The translations under genes and the position numbers were made by a program. Positions 13,524-16,623 of a stretch of DNA of 16,623 bases are shown piece after piece. Origin of the DNA: Actinomycetes bacterium. GTDB lineage: Bacteria; Actinomycetota; Acidimicrobiia; Acidimicrobiales; Palsa-688. Below the pieces are notes generated by a model. It was not told the origin of the DNA. It saw only the letters and a list, made by a program, of their open reading frames with translations, and did not search any database. The DNA lies in the NCBI GenBank assembly GCA_021816565.1, contig JAKAXN010000063.1, forward strand, positions 1 to 16,623, given 5' to 3'. How positions within the stretch are numbered: position 1 is the stretch's first letter; every line of letters begins with the position of its first letter.

Positions 13524-13529
13524 TACCGT
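13524..13529 (+). promoter_or_regulatory. -10 element of a leaderless promoter (third acyl-CoA dehydrogenase)
   Basis: TACCGT is followed by 6 nt and the ATG at 13536, so transcription should start at or next to the start codon. There is no Shine-Dalgarno between them. The geometry matches that of the thioesterase gene. No clear -35 is seen. Confidence 0.55.
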
Positions 13530-13535
13530 GGATCC

Positions 13536-14684
13536 ATGGACCGGACACTGTTCGAACCCGAGCACGATGCCCTGCGGGCCAGCTTCCGGACCTGGCTGGG
13601 GAAGGAGGTGCTTCCCCACGCGGAGGAGTGGGACGCGGCCGGGATCGTGCCCCGCTCGGTGTTCTCCGAGGCTGGACGCCACGGATTCTTGGGGATGGCC
13701 ATCCCGGAGGAGTTCGGCGGGGGAGGGGTCGACGACTTCCGCTACAACCTGGTGATCGGCGAGGAGTTGCAGGCGGTCGGTGCAGGTGCCGCCGGGCTGG
13801 GCCTGACCCTCCACAATGACATCTGTCTTCCCTACTACCTGCGTTACTGCACCGAGGAGCAGAAGAAACGGTGGCTTCCCGGCATCGCGTCGGGGGAGCT
13901 GATCACCGCCATTGCCATGACCGAGCCGGGGATCGGCTCCGACCTGGCCTCGATGTCGACCACCGCCCGCCGGGACGGCGATTACTACGTGGTCAACGGG
14001 TCGAAGACGTTCATCACGAACGGCATCAACTCCGATCTTGTCATCGTGGCTGTCAAGACCGATCCGGCTCAGCGACACAAGGGGATGTCACTGCTGGTTC
14101 TCGAGCGGGGCATGGAGGGATTCGAACGGGGACGGAACCTGGAGAAGATCGGCCAGCACGCCCAGGACACCGCCGAGCTGTTCTTCAACGACGTCCAGGT
14201 ACCGGTCGCCAACCTCCTGGGCCAGGAGGGCCAGGGGTTCGTGCAGCTGGTCGCCAACCTGCCCCAGGAGCGGCTCTCCATTGCCGCGTCCGCGGTCGCT
14301 GCCGCCCGGGCCGCGTTGGACATGACCCTCGAGTACGTGCGGAGCCGTACGGCGTTCGGTCAGCCCGTCGGCAGCTTCCAGAACAGCCGTTTCGTCCTGG
14401 CCGAGTTGGCCACCGAGGTGGAGATCGGGCAGTCCTTCGTGGACCGCTGTGTCACCGGGCTCAACGAGGGGAGCCTGACCGCCGAGGAGGCGGCTATGGC
14501 CAAGTGGTGGTGCACGGAGTTGCAGAAGAGGGCCGTGGACCGCTGTCTGCAGCTCTTCGGCGGTTACGGCTACATGCGGGAGTACCCGATCGCCCGGGCC
14601 TACCTCGACGCCCGCATCACCACGATCTACGGCGGGACCACCGAGATCATGAAGGAGATAGTGGGCCGTTCCCTGGGTCTCTGA
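13536..14684 (+). CDS. Acyl-CoA dehydrogenase, long-chain/isovaleryl-like
   Basis: This 382-aa FAD-dependent dehydrogenase has AIAMTEPGIGSDLASM (125-140), YVVNGSKTFITNGINSD (151-167), RSRTAFGQPVGSFQN (269-283) and QLFGGYGYMREYPIAR (339-354), all standard. The C-terminal catalytic position is Gly366 (IYGGTTEIM) in place of Glu. The base is expected to be Glu245 in NLPQERLSIA, as in long-chain and isovaleryl-CoA dehydrogenases, so a long-chain or branched substrate is likely. The frame is open for 110 codons upstream, but the ATG at 13536 matches the family N-terminus and follows a leaderless-type TAnnnT box. The gene is divergent from pntAA. It converges on the Kelch protein gene with 19 nt between the stops, where I see no convincing terminator. 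Confidence 0.95.
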   Translation: MDRTLFEPEHDALRASFRTWLGKEVLPHAEEWDAAGIVPRSVFSEAGRHGFLGMAIPEEFGGGGVDDFRYNLVIGEELQAVGAGAAGLGLTLHNDICLPYYLRYCTEEQKKRWLPGIASGELITAIAMTEPGIGSDLASMSTTARRDGDYYVVNGSKTFITNGINSDLVIVAVKTDPAQRHKGMSLLVLERGMEGFERGRNLEKIGQHAQDTAELFFNDVQVPVANLLGQEGQGFVQLVANLPQERLSIAASAVAAARAALDMTLEYVRSRTAFGQPVGSFQNSRFVLAELATEVEIGQSFVDRCVTGLNEGSLTAEEAAMAKWWCTELQKRAVDRCLQLFGGYGYMREYPIARAYLDARITTIYGGTTEIMKEIVGRSLGL

Positions 14685-14703
14685 TCGGCGCCGGTGCCGG
14701 CCG

Positions 14704-16497
14704 TCAGCCGCCGGTCCGGCTGCGACGGCGCCACCACCCGGCGCCGGTCATGCCGAGCCAGGCGGCCCCGGGGATGAGCAGCGCCAGACCCAGCATGGCG
14801 GCCTTGACGGCCGGGGTCACCGCGGAGTGTCCCGCTCCGGGCATCACGACCACGGAGGCCAGCAGGGCCGTCGGCCGTCCCTGAGGGCTCGTTCCGGTGG
14901 CCTCGAAATGGTGCTGGCCGGGGCGGGCGGCGAGCGGTACCGACACGGTGGCGGTGAAGGCCCCGCTGGGTCCGACGGTGCTGCGTCCGACGAGCGTGGG
15001 CGGGGAACGGAAGGTGATCGTGACGGTGGTGCCGGGGGCGAAACCGGATCCGGCCAGTTGTACCGCCGTCCCCTGGCGGACGTCGTGCGCGCTGGTCAGC
15101 AGGGCCGGGCCCTCCGGCCCCGGCGACGCCTGGACCGAGCTGGGTGGGCTCGACGGGGGGCGGCTGGCCCTGGTGGTGGGGGAGGGCGCAGCCCGGGGTT
15201 TGGTCGTCGGTGACGTGCCGACCTGGCGTGACGGCGTGGTCCGGGTCGGCGTCGAGGGATTGGGGGTGCTCGAGGCGGTGGTCGGAGGGCTGGATGTGGT
15301 CGGGGGGCTGGTCCGGGGTGGGACCGTGGTGACCAGCTCGGTGTCTGCGAGGGTCGCCCCCCCGGCACCGGCGCCGGCGAACACCACGACCACGCCGGCG
15401 CCGGAGTCGAAGGCCCCGGCCGCCCCGGATCGCCCGGCCGGGCCTGCTCCGGCGGTGGCCTGCCAGTCGGAACCGGTCCAGATCCACCCGTCGGCCAGCA
15501 CCCCCGTCCCGTTGTCGCCGGTGACCAGCAACACCCCGCCGGCCACCGGATCGTCGGCCATGACGGCATCGAAGCGGGGCGGCGGCGAGGTCGCAGGGGT
15601 CTGGCGGGACCATCTGGTTCCGTCCCAGGCCCAGGTGCCGGCCCCCGGCCGGGCGGCCCCGCCCGGAGCGGCGGTGTTGCCGGAGAAGAGCACCGTGGTC
15701 CGGTTGGTCGAGTCGTAGGCCGCCGCTGCGCCCCACCGGGGGGAGGGTCCCGTCGCGGACGTGGGCAGCCAGCCCTGGGCGGTCCACTCCCAGGTGTCAC
15801 CGAGGACCCGCAGGTTGGGCCGGGCGGCCGCCGGCGAGGGGCCGGAGGCGGCTGCGCCCGGGATGGTCGTGGTCGTGGTGGTCGTGGTGGTGGTCGGCGC
15901 CGCGACCGTCTGGGGTCCCAGGCCCCCGAAGAGCACCAGGTCGCCCCCGGGGCCGAGCGCCAGTGCGGCGTCGCGCCGGGCCCCGGGGCCGCCGGACGGA
16001 CCGGGCGTCAGCTGGTACCAGGAGGCCCCGTTCCACGCCCAGGTGTCGCCCAGCAGGGTGCCGCCGCTGCCCTGGCCGCCGAAGAGGATGAGCTGGTGCA
16101 GGGACGGGTCGAACGCCATCGACGCGTCCTGGCGGGCGGGGGGCGCCTGGGTCATCGAGGCGGCCGGGTGGTCGGCCCAGGTCTGACCGTTCCACACCCA
16201 CGTGTCGCTCGACAGCGTGCCCGAGGCCGTCACCCCGCCGAAGACCACCACGGTCGAGGTGTCGGCGTCGTAGGCCGCGGAGGCGTCCCTCAACGCCGGG
16301 GGGGAGTCCGCCGGCCGGGCCTCGCTCCACTGCAACGTGTAGGCGGGGCCCGAGCCCGTCGCCCGGGGCATGGGGGCGGCCTGGGCCGGACCGGCCGCAG
16401 CCAGCACGGAGCCGGCGGCCAGCCACAGCGCACCGGCTGATGCCAGCTGCCGGCTCGGGCTCCGCCGGGGGAGCCGGGTGGATCTCCTGGAAATCAT
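14704..16497 (-). CDS. Secreted, membrane-anchored Kelch-repeat protein with Ig-like domain
   Basis: This 597-aa extracellular protein starts with a signal peptide: basic residues to 17, a hydrophobic core (about 18-36) and a likely cut after AQA (38-40). Six Kelch-like blades follow, starting near 68, 121, 173, 251, 307 and 355. Each has an R-D/W/F-A opening, a VVVFGG-like strand and, in the first five, a DTWxWNGxxW ending; the sixth ends in DTELVT. Blade three is split by an insertion at 194-229 with ten consecutive Thr. A Ser/Thr/Pro stalk (390-460) follows, then an Ig-like domain (465-552; GSGFAPGTTVTITF). A C-terminal helix (565-588) and an RRRSR tail anchor it; there is no LPxTG. The fold suggests binding at the cell surface; no galactose-oxidase copper ligands are evident. 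The start is without a clear ribosome site. Confidence 0.85.
   Translation of the reverse strand: MISRRSTRLPRRSPSRQLASAGALWLAAGSVLAAAGPAQAAPMPRATGSGPAYTLQWSEARPADSPPALRDASAAYDADTSTVVVFGGVTASGTLSSDTWVWNGQTWADHPAASMTQAPPARQDASMAFDPSLHQLILFGGQGSGGTLLGDTWAWNGASWYQLTPGPSGGPGARRDAALALGPGGDLVLFGGLGPQTVAAPTTTTTTTTTTIPGAAASGPSPAAARPNLRVLGDTWEWTAQGWLPTSATGPSPRWGAAAAYDSTNRTTVLFSGNTAAPGGAARPGAGTWAWDGTRWSRQTPATSPPPRFDAVMADDPVAGGVLLVTGDNGTGVLADGWIWTGSDWQATAGAGPAGRSGAAGAFDSGAGVVVVFAGAGAGGATLADTELVTTVPPRTSPPTTSSPPTTASSTPNPSTPTRTTPSRQVGTSPTTKPRAAPSPTTRASRPPSSPPSSVQASPGPEGPALLTSAHDVRQGTAVQLAGSGFAPGTTVTITFRSPPTLVGRSTVGPSGAFTATVSVPLAARPGQHHFEATGTSPQGRPTALLASVVVMPGAGHSAVTPAVKAAMLGLALLIPGAAWLGMTGAGWWRRRSRTGG
15865..15894 (-). 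repeat. Trinucleotide repeat coding poly-Thr
   Basis: Ten codons of ACC/ACG (GGT/CGT on the plus strand) encode Thr202-Thr211 of the Kelch protein. The third-base variation (ACC mixed with ACG) shows some sequence decay. Changes in repeat number would stay in frame and would only lengthen or shorten the loop within the third blade. Confidence 0.8.
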
Positions 16498-16541
16498 GCT
16501 GTCACTGGAACCGGGTTGCTGGAACCACAGGGCACTGCTCG

Positions 16542-16612
16542 AGCGGGCGACGGGAGTCGAACCCGCGTAACCAGCTTGGAAGGCTGGAGCTCTACCGTTG
16601 AGCTACGCCCGC
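16542..16612 (-). tRNA. tRNA-Gly (anticodon UCC)
   Basis: Read on the minus strand, acceptor GCGGGCG pairs perfectly with CGCCCGC (16543-16549). The D arm GCTC/GAGC is normal, the anticodon stem CCAGC/GCTGG encloses loop CTTCCAA with TCC at 34-36, and the T arm is CGGGT-type with loop TTCGACT. The discriminator is U, as expected for bacterial tRNA-Gly. CCA is not encoded. It ends 44 nt before the Kelch protein ATG on the same strand; its promoter would lie beyond the window edge. Confidence 0.95.
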
Positions 16613-16623
16613 GAAGGACCCTG

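Noticed and set aside
13206..13535. Upstream extension of the third acyl-CoA dehydrogenase
   Set aside because: It covers the 5' end of pntAA on the other strand and has no dehydrogenase similarity; the ATG at 13536 matches the family start.
14685..14703. Terminator between the third dehydrogenase and the Kelch gene
   Set aside because: Only 4-bp GGC/GCC pairings can be drawn, which are expected by chance at this GC content.
15860..15900. Short repeats as a CRISPR array
   Set aside because: They are trinucleotide repeats without spacers and lie in frame in a protein-coding gene.
14704..16497. Galactose oxidase-like enzyme
   Set aside because: The Kelch blades resemble it, but I see no Cys-Tyr pair or His/Tyr copper ligands; the protein is almost free of Cys and His in the propeller.
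16370..16570. Plus-strand open frame ending in RATGVEPA
   Set aside because: The tail is again false translation across a tRNA (tRNA-Gly), and the rest is antisense to the Kelch signal peptide.

Overview
The window is 16.6 kb of very GC-rich bacterial DNA. Its GTG starts, -10 elements of the form TAnnnT, leaderless starts, many fatty-acid oxidation genes and a secreted Kelch/Ig-like protein point to the Actinomycetota. Acidimicrobiia is my best guess, but it is inferred from gene style and not from a marker gene.

Plus strand, 1-3838: the 3' end of an iron-export permease gene (fetB) is followed by a compact three-gene ABC-2 exporter. The exporter has one DrrA/CcmA-type ATPase and two related but different permeases, with spacings of 3 nt and a 4-nt overlap.

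Minus strand, 5565-3844: a CBS-pair protein is read first, then an ACAD11-like acyl-CoA dehydrogenase that converges on the exporter. A divergent 119-nt region carries a recognisable promoter for the CBS gene and a leaderless start for the next gene.

Plus strand, 5685-7459: a PaaI-type hotdog thioesterase, tRNA-Arg(UCU) and a second acyl-CoA dehydrogenase.

Minus strand, 13372-7475: a tripartite proton-translocating NAD(P) transhydrogenase operon (pntAA-pntAB-pntB), an unrecognised 138-aa protein, a class-3 aldehyde dehydrogenase, and an enoyl-CoA hydratase/isomerase-family protein. The last stop codon lies in the loop of a 12-bp hairpin shared with the convergent dehydrogenase gene.

Plus strand, 13536-14684: a third acyl-CoA dehydrogenase, divergent from the pnt operon and apparently leaderless.

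Minus strand, 16612-14704: tRNA-Gly(UCC), then a membrane-anchored extracellular protein with a predicted six-bladed Kelch propeller, a Ser/Thr/Pro stalk and an Ig-like domain.

The metabolic theme is acyl-CoA and aldehyde oxidation: three dehydrogenases of different active-site type, a crotonase-fold enzyme, a thioesterase and an aldehyde dehydrogenase. A proton-driven transhydrogenase sits beside them and could balance the NADH they make against NADPH. I see no phage, insertion sequence, CRISPR array, toxin-antitoxin or defence genes. I do not see a clearly undescribed system. The most unusual points are the low-complexity tails of the Pnt subunits, the poly-Thr insertion in the Kelch propeller, the inverted repeat over the aldehyde dehydrogenase promoter and the stop codon placed in a hairpin loop.
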